Assembly: GCF_030518155.1 (NCBI RefSeq)
Contig: NZ_JAULRU010000418.1
Span: 124,001 to 188,000 of the forward strand
DNA: 64,000 nt
From: Gilvimarinus gilvus
GTDB taxonomy: Bacteria; Pseudomonadota; Gammaproteobacteria; Pseudomonadales; Cellvibrionaceae
Reading direction: 5' to 3'
Position numbers and translations under genes: made by a program. Positions 36,154-45,741 of the stretch are shown here, piece after piece. Under the pieces are notes generated by a model, which worked only from the letters and a program-made list of their open reading frames with translations, was not told the origin of the DNA and ran no database searches. Position 1 is the first letter of the stretch; every line of letters starts with the position of its first letter.

Positions 36154-36975
36154 TTACAGCGGTAACACTTCCAGTGTCGCAATGTATTTGCCGCTGCGCG
36201 TGGTAGCTGGGGGCTTAGCTTTACTATCTTCATACTCGGCTTCTAGCCAGTACCGACCTGCGTGTGGCCAATCCACTTTTACTTTGCCATCAGCATTTGT
36301 CGCGAGCTCCAATGCTTGCTGTGAATCGCGGTAACGCATACCGTCAGGAATGATTACTACGCTTGCTCCAGCGACAGGAGCTCCATCCATAAAGAATTGC
36401 AATGTTACCGGCTCGCTGTCGACTAAATCATTAGGGTGGGTCGACAGCTTCATTTCGAGGCCCTGGTTGTTTAACGTCAAGACCGTATCCGTTGGGGCGC
36501 CGGCCGTTATAAACGCTTCAAGCTTTGTGGAGGAATACCCCACTTTGAGATTCTTTGCCTGCTTAGGTACTTTCTTTTCAAAGTCACCAGGCTTTGGTTT
36601 TTCTCCGCGCCCGGGCCAAAATTTACGATCGCCTTGCTCTGTTTCCCAGCTCGCCCGAAGACCACTGGTATTCATCAGTACTTTGTAGGTACCTTCTTGC
36701 TTGAGATTCAGATCAAAAGTAGTTCGATGTTTACCCTCTGCGACATTGTGCATTTCGCCACCAGTTCCATCGGGCCTTACCACCGATAGAAAATTGGCTC
36801 GCAGTGGGAAGTGATTAAAATAGAAGATGTCGTTTGACACGGCTGCATCTACGGTCACCCAAGGATCATCCCCCGATAAAATTGTTGCTGCGGGTAGAAC
36901 CCAATAACGATGGGCCTCAGCGGCCATGGATGTCGATAGGGCCAACAATAACGCTGCGGTCTTTTTGAACTTCAT
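36154..36975 (-). CDS. DUF4198 periplasmic protein
   Basis: ATG 36975 is preceded by AAGGAA; a start at 37008 is less likely. About 273 residues with a signal peptide (TAALLLALSTSMAAEA), then HRYWVLPAATILSGDDPWVTVDAAVSNDIFYFNHFPL, the DUF4198 opening, and C-terminal Ig-like strands (DGKVKVDWPHAGRYWLEAEY). DUF4198 proteins are periplasmic partners of metal-uptake systems. Third gene of the iron operon. Confidence 0.85.
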   Translation of the reverse strand: MKFKKTAALLLALSTSMAAEAHRYWVLPAATILSGDDPWVTVDAAVSNDIFYFNHFPLRANFLSVVRPDGTGGEMHNVAEGKHRTTFDLNLKQEGTYKVLMNTSGLRASWETEQGDRKFWPGRGEKPKPGDFEKKVPKQAKNLKVGYSSTKLEAFITAGAPTDTVLTLNNQGLEMKLSTHPNDLVDSEPVTLQFFMDGAPVAGASVVIIPDGMRYRDSQQALELATNADGKVKVDWPHAGRYWLEAEYEDSKAKPPATTRSGKYIATLEVLPL

Positions 36976-37021
36976 GCGCAATTCCTTTTCGTTTGTGCTA
37001 ATAGTCAAATGTCAAAATATT

Positions 37022-37528
37022 TTAGGGCTGGAGAGTGACAACAATGTCACCGAGCTCTGTTTCGCCCTGAACGGTTAAGGATTGAGCCTGTTGCACGGGC
37101 CAGTCAAACTCAACGCTTAGTAGCTCCCGCCCACCTACCTCGCGCGCGGCTTCAATATACAACTGATTTGGCCCTGGCTTAAGCTCGCCAGTGATATGGT
37201 TTAGATCAATGTTATAAGTGCCTGGCTTATGGGTAGCAGCGGTGACACCGTCGATGGGTACATCCAAGGATCGCCCGGTACGCCGCCACCAGAGACGCAT
37301 ATCTTTCAGCCATTTTTCTCCTTCTGCATTTTCGTCAATTTGATACCAAACAGTGCCGTTGGTAATCTCCCGACTTGCGCTATGCATAATCCATACAGCT
37401 ACATAAGGATTGTGATACTCAGCGACATTCATTGAGGGTATTTCCAATGTTATTGATAACTCTGTTGCCTGAGCATTGACACACAATCCTGTCACGAGGG
37501 CGATAAATAAGCGTTTAACTGACACCAT
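37022..37528 (-). CDS. DUF2271 periplasmic protein
   Basis: 168 residues with a signal peptide (RLFIALVTGLCVNAQA) and the pattern YHNPYVAVWI, WLKDMRLWWRRTGR and GPNQLYIEAAREVGG typical of DUF2271. This family occurs with PepSY and DUF4198 proteins in bacterial iron-regulated operons. Function unknown; probably a periplasmic partner of the PepSY membrane protein encoded 24 bases upstream. Confidence 0.88.
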   Translation of the reverse strand: MVSVKRLFIALVTGLCVNAQATELSITLEIPSMNVAEYHNPYVAVWIMHSASREITNGTVWYQIDENAEGEKWLKDMRLWWRRTGRSLDVPIDGVTAATHKPGTYNIDLNHITGELKPGPNQLYIEAAREVGGRELLSVEFDWPVQQAQSLTVQGETELGDIVVTLQP

Positions 37529-37552
37529 GAATACTCAACTTCCTTAACGAGA

Positions 37553-38152
37553 CTAATGAACAAATAATATAATGATGATTAAGGGCAAAAATAGCCCCAA
37601 GGCGATTGCCGGCCATGTGGCCGGACGGTTTTTTTGCAGTCGTAGTAACAACCAAAGTCCTGTAATAGAAAAAATCACACAGGCAACTGCAAACACATCG
37701 ATAAACCAACTCCAGGCAACACCGGTATTTCTTCCCTTGTGCAGGTCGTTAAGATATGCCACCGCACCACGAGTATTTTTTTCATACAGTACCGCTCCAC
37801 TCACCAGATCGATGCTCAACCAAGCATCGCCACCCGGGCGCGGCATGGGTACGTATATTTCCTCCTCATACCACTCTGCCTGAACCCCCGGCGGAACATG
37901 AACATCGATGCTTCTTTTGAGCTGATGCCGAACGCTGACAGGCAATGGAGCCGAATCTCCGACCGGTGGCGTTAGGGACTTAAGCAACTCCAAATCCAAT
38001 TGACCGTCACGACTGACTGTTGAGTTTTGTGCCGGTATTTGATGAGCGTGATTGAGAGTGACGCCGGTTATAGCAAATAGCAGGATGCCCACCAGGCAAA
38101 CTGCTGAACTGACCCAATGCCACTGGCGTAAAGTACCGAAATGTAACCCCAT
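37553..38152 (-). CDS. PepSY-associated transmembrane protein, iron-regulated
   Basis: 199 residues starting MGLHFGTLRQWHWVSS, with GAGAAGG ahead of the ATG. Helix 1 (VCLVGILLFAITGVTLNH), a periplasmic PepSY-like region (DAWLSIDLVSGAVLYEKNTRG, LNDLHKGRNTG), then two C-terminal helices. The RxWHW and LHKG motifs are those of PepSY_TM proteins of the PiuB type, thought to reduce ferric siderophores. First gene of the operon under the Fur box. Confidence 0.85.
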   Translation of the reverse strand: MGLHFGTLRQWHWVSSAVCLVGILLFAITGVTLNHAHQIPAQNSTVSRDGQLDLELLKSLTPPVGDSAPLPVSVRHQLKRSIDVHVPPGVQAEWYEEEIYVPMPRPGGDAWLSIDLVSGAVLYEKNTRGAVAYLNDLHKGRNTGVAWSWFIDVFAVACVIFSITGLWLLLRLQKNRPATWPAIALGLFLPLIIIILFVH

Positions 38153-38225
38153 AACCTTCTCAAGACTCGCAGTTGGCCGTACACCCCGTACGCGGAGACT
38201 TTCGCTTAGGTGGCCACATCATTTT

Positions 38226-38244
38226 GATAATGATTCTCATTATA
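38226..38244. promoter_or_regulatory. Fur box
   Basis: GATAATGATTCTCATTATA matches the 19-bp Fur consensus GATAATGATAATCATTATC at 16 positions. It lies 74 bases upstream of the PepSY gene and 147 bases upstream of fumC, in the divergent intergenic region, so iron-dependent repression of the PepSY operon is expected and fumC could also be affected. Confidence 0.85.
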
Positions 38245-38390
38245 TGGATCGGAATGACCTTCTGCAACTTTAATTATTAACGTTTGATCACTATTCACAA
38301 TGGCGCTGTCGGGGCCGCTTCTTAAGCAGGGTGCTAGAGTTATAGCAAGTAGATTGACGTACAGGGTTAAACCCTGCCAATGTGGAGCTT

Positions 38391-39767
38391 ATGACTAAGA
38401 CCAGAATCGAACGCGACAGCATGGGCGAGCTAGAGGTTGCCAGCGGTGCACTCTACGGCGCACAAACACAGCGGGCTATTAACAACTTCCCTATCAGTGG
38501 ACAGACACTGCCCAGGCCATTTATTGAAGCCGTGCTGTTAATAAAAGCAGCATCGGCCAAAACCAATGCTGAACTCGGTGTTTTGGATGGCAAGCTAGGC
38601 GCACAGATCGCAAAGCATGCTCTGCAGCTAATTGAATCGGCTGACCTAATGCAGCACTTCCCGGTGGATGTATACCAGACCGGCTCGGGCACCAGCACGA
38701 ATATGAATGCCAACGAGGTGCTCGCACATTTAGCGAGTCAGTCGCTTGCCCAAAAAGTCAGCCCTAACGACCATGTAAACTGCTCACAGAGCAGTAATGA
38801 CGTTATTCCCACAGCCATACATATCAGCACGGCTTTGACTCTCGATAAACAGTTGATACCGGCGCTGCACCACCTGAAAGAGGCCTGTGAACGCAAAGCG
38901 CGGTCCGTTAGGCATATTGTTAAAACTGGCCGTACCCACCTTATGGACGCCATGCCCGTGCGCATGAGTCAGACTTTGAATGCCTGGGCAAGCCAAATCG
39001 ACGCGCTAATAGTAGCGCTTGCCGCACAGCAAAGCGCCCTGCGCCAATTGGCCCAAGGAGGTACTGCCGTCGGCACCGGGGTGAACACCCCAGAGCATTT
39101 TTCCTCCCACTTTTGTAAGCATTTGAATACTCTTACGGGAGATAATTTCATACCCGGTGACAACTTATTCCGTTTGATTTCAACGCAAGACACTAGCGTA
39201 GCCGTTTCCGGCGCATTGAAAGCGATCGCGGTAAGCCTAACCAAGATCGCCAATGATTTGCGCTGGATGAACTCCGGCCCTTTGGCCGGCCTGGGTGAAA
39301 TTGAGCTTGAGGCGTTACAGCCGGGCTCAAGTATCATGCCCGGCAAGGTAAATCCGGTTATTCCTGAAGCAGTTGTCATGGTGGCCGCCGATGTGATCGG
39401 TAAAGATACCGCCATAACGCTCGCCGCACAGTCCGGGAACTTTGAGCTCAACGTTTGTTTGCCCGTTATTGCGAATAATCTGCTGGTTAGTATACATATC
39501 TTAAGTACAAGTCTTACGCTTCTGGCTGATAAGGCCGTTGCAACCTTTAAAGTGCGCGAGGCCAATATTGCTGCGCCGTTGGCGCGCAACCCAATATTAG
39601 TGACGGCTCTCAACGAAGCCGTTGGTTATCTAAAAGCCGCGGAAATAGCCAAAGAGGCCTACCGATCTGGCCGACCAATATTGGATGTGGCACAAGAGCT
39701 AACGGATATTTCTCGCTCTGAGCTTGAAGTTTTGCTGGATCCCGCCACGCTCGCTGGTGATACCTAA
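38391..39767 (+). CDS. fumC: Class II fumarate hydratase
   Basis: 458 residues from ATG 38391 (GGAG five bases upstream; an in-frame GTG lies nine bases earlier). The signature GSSIMPGKVNP and the conserved TGSGTSTNMNANEV and GRTHLMDAMPV segments are intact. Interconverts fumarate and malate; class II enzymes have no iron-sulfur cluster and stay active when iron is scarce or oxidants are present. Placement opposite a Fur-controlled operon fits such a role. Its stop codon lies in the left arm of the following inverted repeat. Confidence 0.96.
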   Translation: MTKTRIERDSMGELEVASGALYGAQTQRAINNFPISGQTLPRPFIEAVLLIKAASAKTNAELGVLDGKLGAQIAKHALQLIESADLMQHFPVDVYQTGSGTSTNMNANEVLAHLASQSLAQKVSPNDHVNCSQSSNDVIPTAIHISTALTLDKQLIPALHHLKEACERKARSVRHIVKTGRTHLMDAMPVRMSQTLNAWASQIDALIVALAAQQSALRQLAQGGTAVGTGVNTPEHFSSHFCKHLNTLTGDNFIPGDNLFRLISTQDTSVAVSGALKAIAVSLTKIANDLRWMNSGPLAGLGEIELEALQPGSSIMPGKVNPVIPEAVVMVAADVIGKDTAITLAAQSGNFELNVCLPVIANNLLVSIHILSTSLTLLADKAVATFKVREANIAAPLARNPILVTALNEAVGYLKAAEIAKEAYRSGRPILDVAQELTDISRSELEVLLDPATLAGDT

Positions 39768-39856
39768 CAGGCTGCTGAAAAACCCCAAGCGTACTCAGGC
39801 TTTCAGGAAGGCTCGTAATCTATGAGCATGCACGGGGTTTTTCAACAGCCTGCTAG
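39764..39856. repeat. MITE-like inverted-repeat element
   Basis: Left arm 39764-39786 (CTAACAGGCTGCTGAAAAACCCC on the plus strand, given here as one 23-bp arm broken at CTAACAGG / CTGCTGAAAAACCCC) pairs with right arm 39834-39856 with two mismatches; 47 bp lie between. Related fragments occur at 22204-22235 and 33265-33286. It looks like a non-autonomous mobile repeat and may also end fumC transcription because of its long stem and T-run. Confidence 0.7.
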
Positions 39857-40028
39857 TGGGGCGGGCGTTTAACGTCTGCGCACCACAACAGGGCGAGCCG
39901 CTGTCTGCGAGGTAGCTTTTCAGGCTCAAAAATGTCATTCAGATTCAACATACTAGCGTTAACATAACAATATCTTACAGGCGGCACGACTGATGCTAGA
40001 TTAAATCAGTAGCAATGCCTTCTTTTAC

Positions 40029-43000
40029 ATGGGCACGCACTCTCGACGGAGCTTGGTTGTCACTAGCGGTAAATATATGAAGCGATCCAAAGCAACACTG
40101 GAACAAGTTTATCAAGAGATCAAACAGGTAATCCTCAGTCGTCAGCACCCGGTGACGGGGCTGTTGCCAGCGAGTACCGCTGTGACGAGTCACGGTGACT
40201 ATACCGATGCCTGGGTCCGCGATAACGTTTACTCCATTATTTCGGTGTGGGCACTGTGTCTGGCAATGAAACGCGACGGTCAAAAAAACCGTCACGACCT
40301 GCTGGAGCAGGCCACCATTAAGTTAATGCGCGGCCTGCTGCAAGCGATGATGCGCCAGGCCGATAAAGTTGAAACTTTTAAACACACACTCGCCCCAGAG
40401 GACTCACTTCACGCTAAATACGATACGGCCAGCGGCTTGACGGTTGTTGCAGATGACGCCTGGGGGCACCTGCAGATAGACGCCACCTCTATCTATTTGT
40501 TAATGCTGGCACAAATGTCCGCCTCTGGCTTGCGGATAGTTTGCACAGGTAGCGAGGTAGATTTTGTTCAAAACCTGGTTTATTACATTGCCAGCGCCTA
40601 TCGTACGCCAGATTTTGGCATTTGGGAGCGCGGCAATAAAATCAACAATGGCCAAACGGAAATCAATGCAAGCTCGGTAGGAATGGCCAAAGCAGCATTG
40701 CAAGCCATGGATGGGCTCAACTTATTTGGCCCTGACGCGAATAAGCGTGCGGTCATACACGTTATACCCGATGCCGTTGCTCTGGCTCGCAACACCTTGG
40801 GAGCATTGTTACCGCGTGAGTCCTTGTCTAAGGAGGTGGATAGCGCCCTACTCTCTATCATTGGATTTCCCGCTTTTGCGGTAGGCCGAGCTGAGTTGCT
40901 TACCAAAACCCGCGATACGATACTGTCAAAGCTTGGCGGTAACTGGGGCTGTAAGCGATTTTTATGGGATGGCCATCAAACGGTTATTGAGGAAAGCACA
41001 CGTTTGTACTACGAGCATTCGGAACTGGCCGGCTTCGAGCATATTGAGTCAGAATGGCCCCTCTTCTATTGTTACCTGTACGTTAATGCATTGTTTGACG
41101 GTCTGGATACAACGGCCAAGCACTACCGCAAGAAAATCGAATCACTGATGGTTCAACGCGGCGGCATAGGCTTAATACCTGAGCTTTACTACTTGCCGAA
41201 GGAATACATTGGCGTTGAAAAACGACAACCGCGCTCACAATCTCGCTTGCCCAACGAAAATATACCTTTGGTGTGGGCTCAAAGTTTGTTTTATACCGGC
41301 CGCTTATTGGATGAAGGCTATCTCAGTAATGAAGATCTTGACCCCCTTTATATACGCCGACGCTCAACTCGTTTCACTCAAGCGCAAATTGCATTGGTGG
41401 TGCTGGCAGAGAATGAACAGGTAAAGGCAACACTATCGCAAAATGGCGTTATTGCCGAATCGCTCGAAGATATAAAGCCAGTCGCTGCGCTTACCGCTCC
41501 TCACTTGGTTGATGCGTTTAGCCGGGTCGGCGCCAACGAGGCGCTGGGATTAACCGGTCGCCCTAAAAGACGGCTACAAAGTTTGGCAACATCTCACAGC
41601 TACAAGATAAACAATAGAACATGCCTTTGCTTGTCTTGGTTGCAGAGTGAAACCCGCGACTACAGACTGTATGATGCGGAGTTTTTTAGCGAGCTTCTGA
41701 TCAGCGAGATCACTCACATTCGCAAACACTGGAATGTGCCTGAAGTGGCGGTATTTACACTGAAGATCGGTGATGAGCTGTGCGCTATTCCCGGCGCAGC
41801 TATTTTGTTTAAAACCTTAAAGGACTTACAGCTTCGCAATACCCACGAGCATGTTGGCAATGCTTCCGCCAGCCTCGCCGTGCGCGCTTCACGTACGACG
41901 GAGCTGATATTGCCAGATTTCTCTGTGCTTGCCCTCACGACACAGCATCACAAAATTTCCACCAGCCTTGAGATTGATACTGACGATTTACTACCACCGT
42001 TCAGCAGCCTAACCGAAGCGGTAATACGCGACGCACCGCCGTGCGATTTAGTGCACGAATTTAAAAGTTCACTTACCCAGGGTGAACTAGAACAATCTAT
42101 TAATATAGATGGTTCATTGTCCGCAAAAGCATTACTGCAGGAAATTGCACGCTTTGCCCAACAAACCAATCGGTGGGCACTGTGCCGCTTGTGCTTTGCT
42201 TACCTCGATCAGGGGCACCTCGACCTTGCCGAAAGCATTACCCTGCTTGCCGCCCGCCATTTAAAGTTGGCAATTGGAGAGGATAAACGCTCAGAAATGC
42301 TGATCAGTTCTGGACTCAGCAACCAAGAGATACTCGATGGCCTGGAGCAAGTTTTTGTCGATCCTCTGGAGCAGTCGCTGGCGCAGGAGGTGATCGTTGC
42401 TATCGGCAGCTTATTGCGTACCGAGCCGTTTTTGTTTGAAGGCTTGCGCTCGATTCAGCTGCACAACTTTATGCTTCTGTGTTCACATTACAGCGACCAG
42501 GGGGAAGGCTTAACGCCGATAGAATGGCTGGCAAAGCAGCCCCCCAGCTACCTGTATAACAAGTTGCGAAATGTGTTTAGCTCCCAGCGCAAGATTTTCA
42601 ATAAGGGAGTTGACCACATTTTCCACACGGGGCACGAGCAATCTAGCTTGTTAACCGGTAGTGATGCTGTAACGGCAAAAGCCGTCGATGCCGACTGGTT
42701 TGAGTGGCGCGCAGCACGCGGCTTTATCACCCGTTTTGACGACAACTTCCTGTCAGCGATTTGGCAAAGTTTAGCCAGTGCGCGCCTATTGGTTTTCGGC
42801 GACAGTGAAAGCGATGGCTTTATAATAGATTGCGAGTTGGTGCGCAGCTCGATGACATCGCAGGAAGAGAGTTTTGCGCAGTTACTGGACCAGGTTACCC
42901 AGCGTTTGCATCCGAGCTACTACAAAAGTGCAGTCGTCGAGGCCCTACTTGCGTTTACTCAGTTTAGCGAAATGCATGAGGATGTCTATTTTGCCGAACC

Positions 43001-43202
43001 GATAGAGTTTAGTCGAGTGCTTGAGAATGCGGCGAATCATTGGGAACGTATGTATCCCAGCGAACATCCCCAAGGTCGACGTGTCGACACATTACTGCAG
43101 CAAACGCCGCAGGACTTGCAGCGAGCGGTGATGCTTGCCCTGGAGGAGCTGGCCGGGATCGAGACACACACACCCGACCCCGATCAGTTACAGGTCAGTT
43201 AA
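40029..43202 (+). CDS. Homologue of phosphorylase kinase alpha/beta regulatory subunit (GH15-like)
   Basis: 1057 residues; an internal ATG at 40077 aligns better with the animal proteins and may be the true start, neither having a clear ribosome-binding site. The N-terminal half carries QHPVTGLLPAS, DAWVRDNVYSIISVWAL, KLMRGLLQAMMRQ, DSLHAKYDT, DDAWGHLQIDATSIYLL, DFGIWERGNK and INASSVGMAKAALQA, near-identical blocks to animal PHKA/PHKB. This half is a GH15 glucoamylase-like fold; the C-terminal half (about 700-1057) is less conserved. In animals the subunit regulates glycogen phosphorylase kinase. No kinase or glycogen gene is seen nearby; the bacterial role is unknown. Confidence 0.9.
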   Translation: MGTHSRRSLVVTSGKYMKRSKATLEQVYQEIKQVILSRQHPVTGLLPASTAVTSHGDYTDAWVRDNVYSIISVWALCLAMKRDGQKNRHDLLEQATIKLMRGLLQAMMRQADKVETFKHTLAPEDSLHAKYDTASGLTVVADDAWGHLQIDATSIYLLMLAQMSASGLRIVCTGSEVDFVQNLVYYIASAYRTPDFGIWERGNKINNGQTEINASSVGMAKAALQAMDGLNLFGPDANKRAVIHVIPDAVALARNTLGALLPRESLSKEVDSALLSIIGFPAFAVGRAELLTKTRDTILSKLGGNWGCKRFLWDGHQTVIEESTRLYYEHSELAGFEHIESEWPLFYCYLYVNALFDGLDTTAKHYRKKIESLMVQRGGIGLIPELYYLPKEYIGVEKRQPRSQSRLPNENIPLVWAQSLFYTGRLLDEGYLSNEDLDPLYIRRRSTRFTQAQIALVVLAENEQVKATLSQNGVIAESLEDIKPVAALTAPHLVDAFSRVGANEALGLTGRPKRRLQSLATSHSYKINNRTCLCLSWLQSETRDYRLYDAEFFSELLISEITHIRKHWNVPEVAVFTLKIGDELCAIPGAAILFKTLKDLQLRNTHEHVGNASASLAVRASRTTELILPDFSVLALTTQHHKISTSLEIDTDDLLPPFSSLTEAVIRDAPPCDLVHEFKSSLTQGELEQSINIDGSLSAKALLQEIARFAQQTNRWALCRLCFAYLDQGHLDLAESITLLAARHLKLAIGEDKRSEMLISSGLSNQEILDGLEQVFVDPLEQSLAQEVIVAIGSLLRTEPFLFEGLRSIQLHNFMLLCSHYSDQGEGLTPIEWLAKQPPSYLYNKLRNVFSSQRKIFNKGVDHIFHTGHEQSSLLTGSDAVTAKAVDADWFEWRAARGFITRFDDNFLSAIWQSLASARLLVFGDSESDGFIIDCELVRSSMTSQEESFAQLLDQVTQRLHPSYYKSAVVEALLAFTQFSEMHEDVYFAEPIEFSRVLENAANHWERMYPSEHPQGRRVDTLLQQTPQDLQRAVMLALEELAGIETHTPDPDQLQVS

Positions 43203-43311
43203 GTGCAACACGGGCGACGCGATAGGCTTTTATCGCGCCAGCCCTTATACTCTTTGCCGCGCTAATGCGCGTCGTTGAAATACGCGTTGAAACTGCTGGT
43301 GGCCGGGTATA

Positions 43312-44751
43312 ATGAGTTTTGCACCGTTTATAAAAGAAATTTCTTACTTCACAGATACCAGTCGATATTTCGAGATCATTCGACCACTGAAACACCCCAT
43401 TTGGCTAGACAGCTGCCAGTCACCCGAGAGGGCTGGCTCACCAAGCGGCCGTTACGATATATTTTCCGCATGCCCGACGCACTATTTGCAAACGACTGGA
43501 GCCAACACCAAGGTACAGTCTTTTAAGCCGTTTGATGAGCTGATAACTGCCGACGCGCGGCCTGCGAGCGTGGAGAACTTTGCAGATGATCCGTTTGCGC
43601 TTGTCGAGCGCTATTTGCCAAACTCGCCACCTGCCATGTTGGCCGACAACGAATCGCTGCCTATGTGTGGCGGCGCTATTGGCTTTTTCGGTTACGACCT
43701 TGCCCACCGTTTAGAGCGGTTACCCCGGCTTGCAACCCGCGACAGCTCACTACCTGACATGGCCATTGGCATATACCCCTGGACCGTTATCGTCGACCAT
43801 GCACGTCAAAAAGCCTATATCACGGCTAAAAGTAGTGAGTATGGAGAGGCGCCCTATCGCTATTTGAACCACCACCTTAACTTAAAGCAATTTCTAGAAA
43901 AGCCAAAAGAACCTTTTAAAATCAGTGTGTTCGAGTCATTTATTAAAGCCAATTCTTACTTCGAGAAATTCGATGCGATTCATAAGTACATATACGACGG
44001 CGATGTTTACCAAGTCAACTTTGCGCAGCGTTTTCAAGCGCAGTTTAGCGGTGACCCGCTTGTCGCCTATCTGCATTTGCGCCAGATCAACCCGGCTCCG
44101 TTCGCGGGGTATATACCCTTGTCCAGCGGTGCAATCATAAGCCTATCTCCCGAGCGCTTTATTGCGTGCGATGGCGACCGGGTAACGACGAGTCCGATAA
44201 AAGGCACTATCGCTCGCGGTGCCAGCGTGCCCGAGGACAAGAAGGCCGCCGATACCCTGGTAGCAAGCCGCAAAGACCAGGCAGAAAACCTGATGATTGT
44301 AGACTTGCTGCGCAATGATTTAAGCCAAACCTGCAATCAAGTCAGCGTTCCGCGCCTGTTTGAGCTGCAATCGTTTACCAATGTGCATCACCTGGTGAGC
44401 ACGATTGAGGCCAGATTAAAACCAGGCCACACAGCCTTAAGTCTGTTGCGTGCCGCTTTTCCCGGTGGATCCATAACCGGAGCACCGAAAATACGCGCCA
44501 TGGAAATCATAGAGTCTCTGGAATCTCATGGCAGAGGCCCCTACTGTGGCAGCCTTGGCTACATCAGCAGTTGCGGCAAAATGGATACCAGTATTACGAT
44601 CAGGACGTTGGTCGCCGAAGGGCAGCGCATCACCTGCTGGGGTGGCGGCGGAATTGTAGCTGACTCAGACGCCCAGTCGGAGTACCAGGAGAGCATCACC
44701 AAAGTTGCGATACTCTTAAGGTCTCTGGAAAGCGAATTTGGCGAGGCTTAA
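43312..44751 (+). CDS. pabB: Aminodeoxychorismate synthase component I
   Basis: 479 residues. The chorismate-binding domain occupies the C-terminal two thirds: DGDVYQVNFAQRF, SPERF, TTSPIKGTIARG (the lysine region that forms the ADC-type intermediate), LIVDLLRNDL-like MIVDLLRNDLSQ and PGGSITGAPK. PIKGT favours PabB over TrpE. Makes aminodeoxychorismate, the precursor of p-aminobenzoate for folate, with PabA supplying ammonia. Single gene here, convergent with the lpxO-like gene 15 bases away. Confidence 0.93.
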   Translation: MSFAPFIKEISYFTDTSRYFEIIRPLKHPIWLDSCQSPERAGSPSGRYDIFSACPTHYLQTTGANTKVQSFKPFDELITADARPASVENFADDPFALVERYLPNSPPAMLADNESLPMCGGAIGFFGYDLAHRLERLPRLATRDSSLPDMAIGIYPWTVIVDHARQKAYITAKSSEYGEAPYRYLNHHLNLKQFLEKPKEPFKISVFESFIKANSYFEKFDAIHKYIYDGDVYQVNFAQRFQAQFSGDPLVAYLHLRQINPAPFAGYIPLSSGAIISLSPERFIACDGDRVTTSPIKGTIARGASVPEDKKAADTLVASRKDQAENLMIVDLLRNDLSQTCNQVSVPRLFELQSFTNVHHLVSTIEARLKPGHTALSLLRAAFPGGSITGAPKIRAMEIIESLESHGRGPYCGSLGYISSCGKMDTSITIRTLVAEGQRITCWGGGGIVADSDAQSEYQESITKVAILLRSLESEFGEA

Positions 44752-44766
44752 CGGGTAAATTAACGG

Positions 44767-45678
44767 TTAAATAAAAGCGGAACCAATCAGTAGCAAGAGG
44801 CCACCAATCACTATCCATTTTCCTGCATAGTAGGCTTTACGGTTTTTCTTCTTGATGCTTTTCAACACTTTTTGGTAAGCGAGCAAGCCCTTACCGAGCT
44901 TATTGCCAATTCCTGTATTGCTGGCGTCGACGTTATCGATCATAAACAGCCGGTTGAAAAATCGACCAAAATACCAATAGCCTTTTTGCACAAACCCCAA
45001 TCGTAGCGGGCGATCAATGTCCGTCATAAGGATTACACGCGGCATTTCCGTGTCGTTATAGGCACTATGCAGGTAGGTTTCGTCAAAAATAATGCTGTCG
45101 CCATCGCGCCACGTATAACGAAAGTCGTCGATCTGCAGGCCACACTTCTCACTATTAGGTGTGCTTAGACCGAGGGAATAGCGCAAGGTATAGGCAAAGG
45201 GATCGTGGTGCTGGTTGAGCTTTTTACCGGGCATCAAAACCGCAAATAATGCCAAATTGAGGTATGGCACTTGATCCAGTAGCGCCATTGTTTTCGGCGC
45301 CAAATCATAGGCCGATGGAATACGATTGTCGTACAGCTTAAGGTAGAAGCTGGTCCAGCGGTTGTCTTTGTAGAAGCTACTGGCAGGAAGGTCTTCTTTG
45401 GCGGTAATCTTACCGCCCTCATAGAGCGCCAGCGCCTCATCACGGATAACCTCCCAGTTGTCCTCGATCACTCTGAGCTCGGGAAAGTGCTCTTTTGACA
45501 CTCGCGGGGTCGTCTCAACCTTCGATAGACCGTAAGCAGGTAAGTTAAATGGCACCATGAATGTCGAAAAATCCGACAACTGGCGGCTCAGTGGGAATGT
45601 GACTCGATTGCGCGTGCGTACGAATACAATGCAAGCTACATAAATTATGATAACGCCCAAAATGAAGCCCATTGCCAC
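44767..45678 (-). CDS. lpxO: LpxO-type lipid A / aspartyl-asparaginyl beta-hydroxylase
   Basis: About 303 residues from GTG 45678 (GAGGG upstream), or ATG 45672. Hydrophobic helix at each end. The dioxygenase core has QHHDPFAYTLRYSLGL (Fe-binding His and Asp), GLQIDDFRYTWRDGDSIIFDETYLHSAYND (second Fe His) and RVILMTDIDRP. This is the Asp_Arg_Hydrox fold. LpxO hydroxylates the 2 position of a lipid A acyl chain; membrane anchoring fits. Other family members act on peptides, so the substrate is inferred. Confidence 0.85.
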   Translation of the reverse strand: MAMGFILGVIIIYVACIVFVRTRNRVTFPLSRQLSDFSTFMVPFNLPAYGLSKVETTPRVSKEHFPELRVIEDNWEVIRDEALALYEGGKITAKEDLPASSFYKDNRWTSFYLKLYDNRIPSAYDLAPKTMALLDQVPYLNLALFAVLMPGKKLNQHHDPFAYTLRYSLGLSTPNSEKCGLQIDDFRYTWRDGDSIIFDETYLHSAYNDTEMPRVILMTDIDRPLRLGFVQKGYWYFGRFFNRLFMIDNVDASNTGIGNKLGKGLLAYQKVLKSIKKKNRKAYYAGKWIVIGGLLLLIGSAFI

Positions 45679-45741
45679 CTACCCTCTGAATTCAATCGCG
45701 GGCCGTATGATACGCAATTGTAACGCTACGACCAAGGCCTA

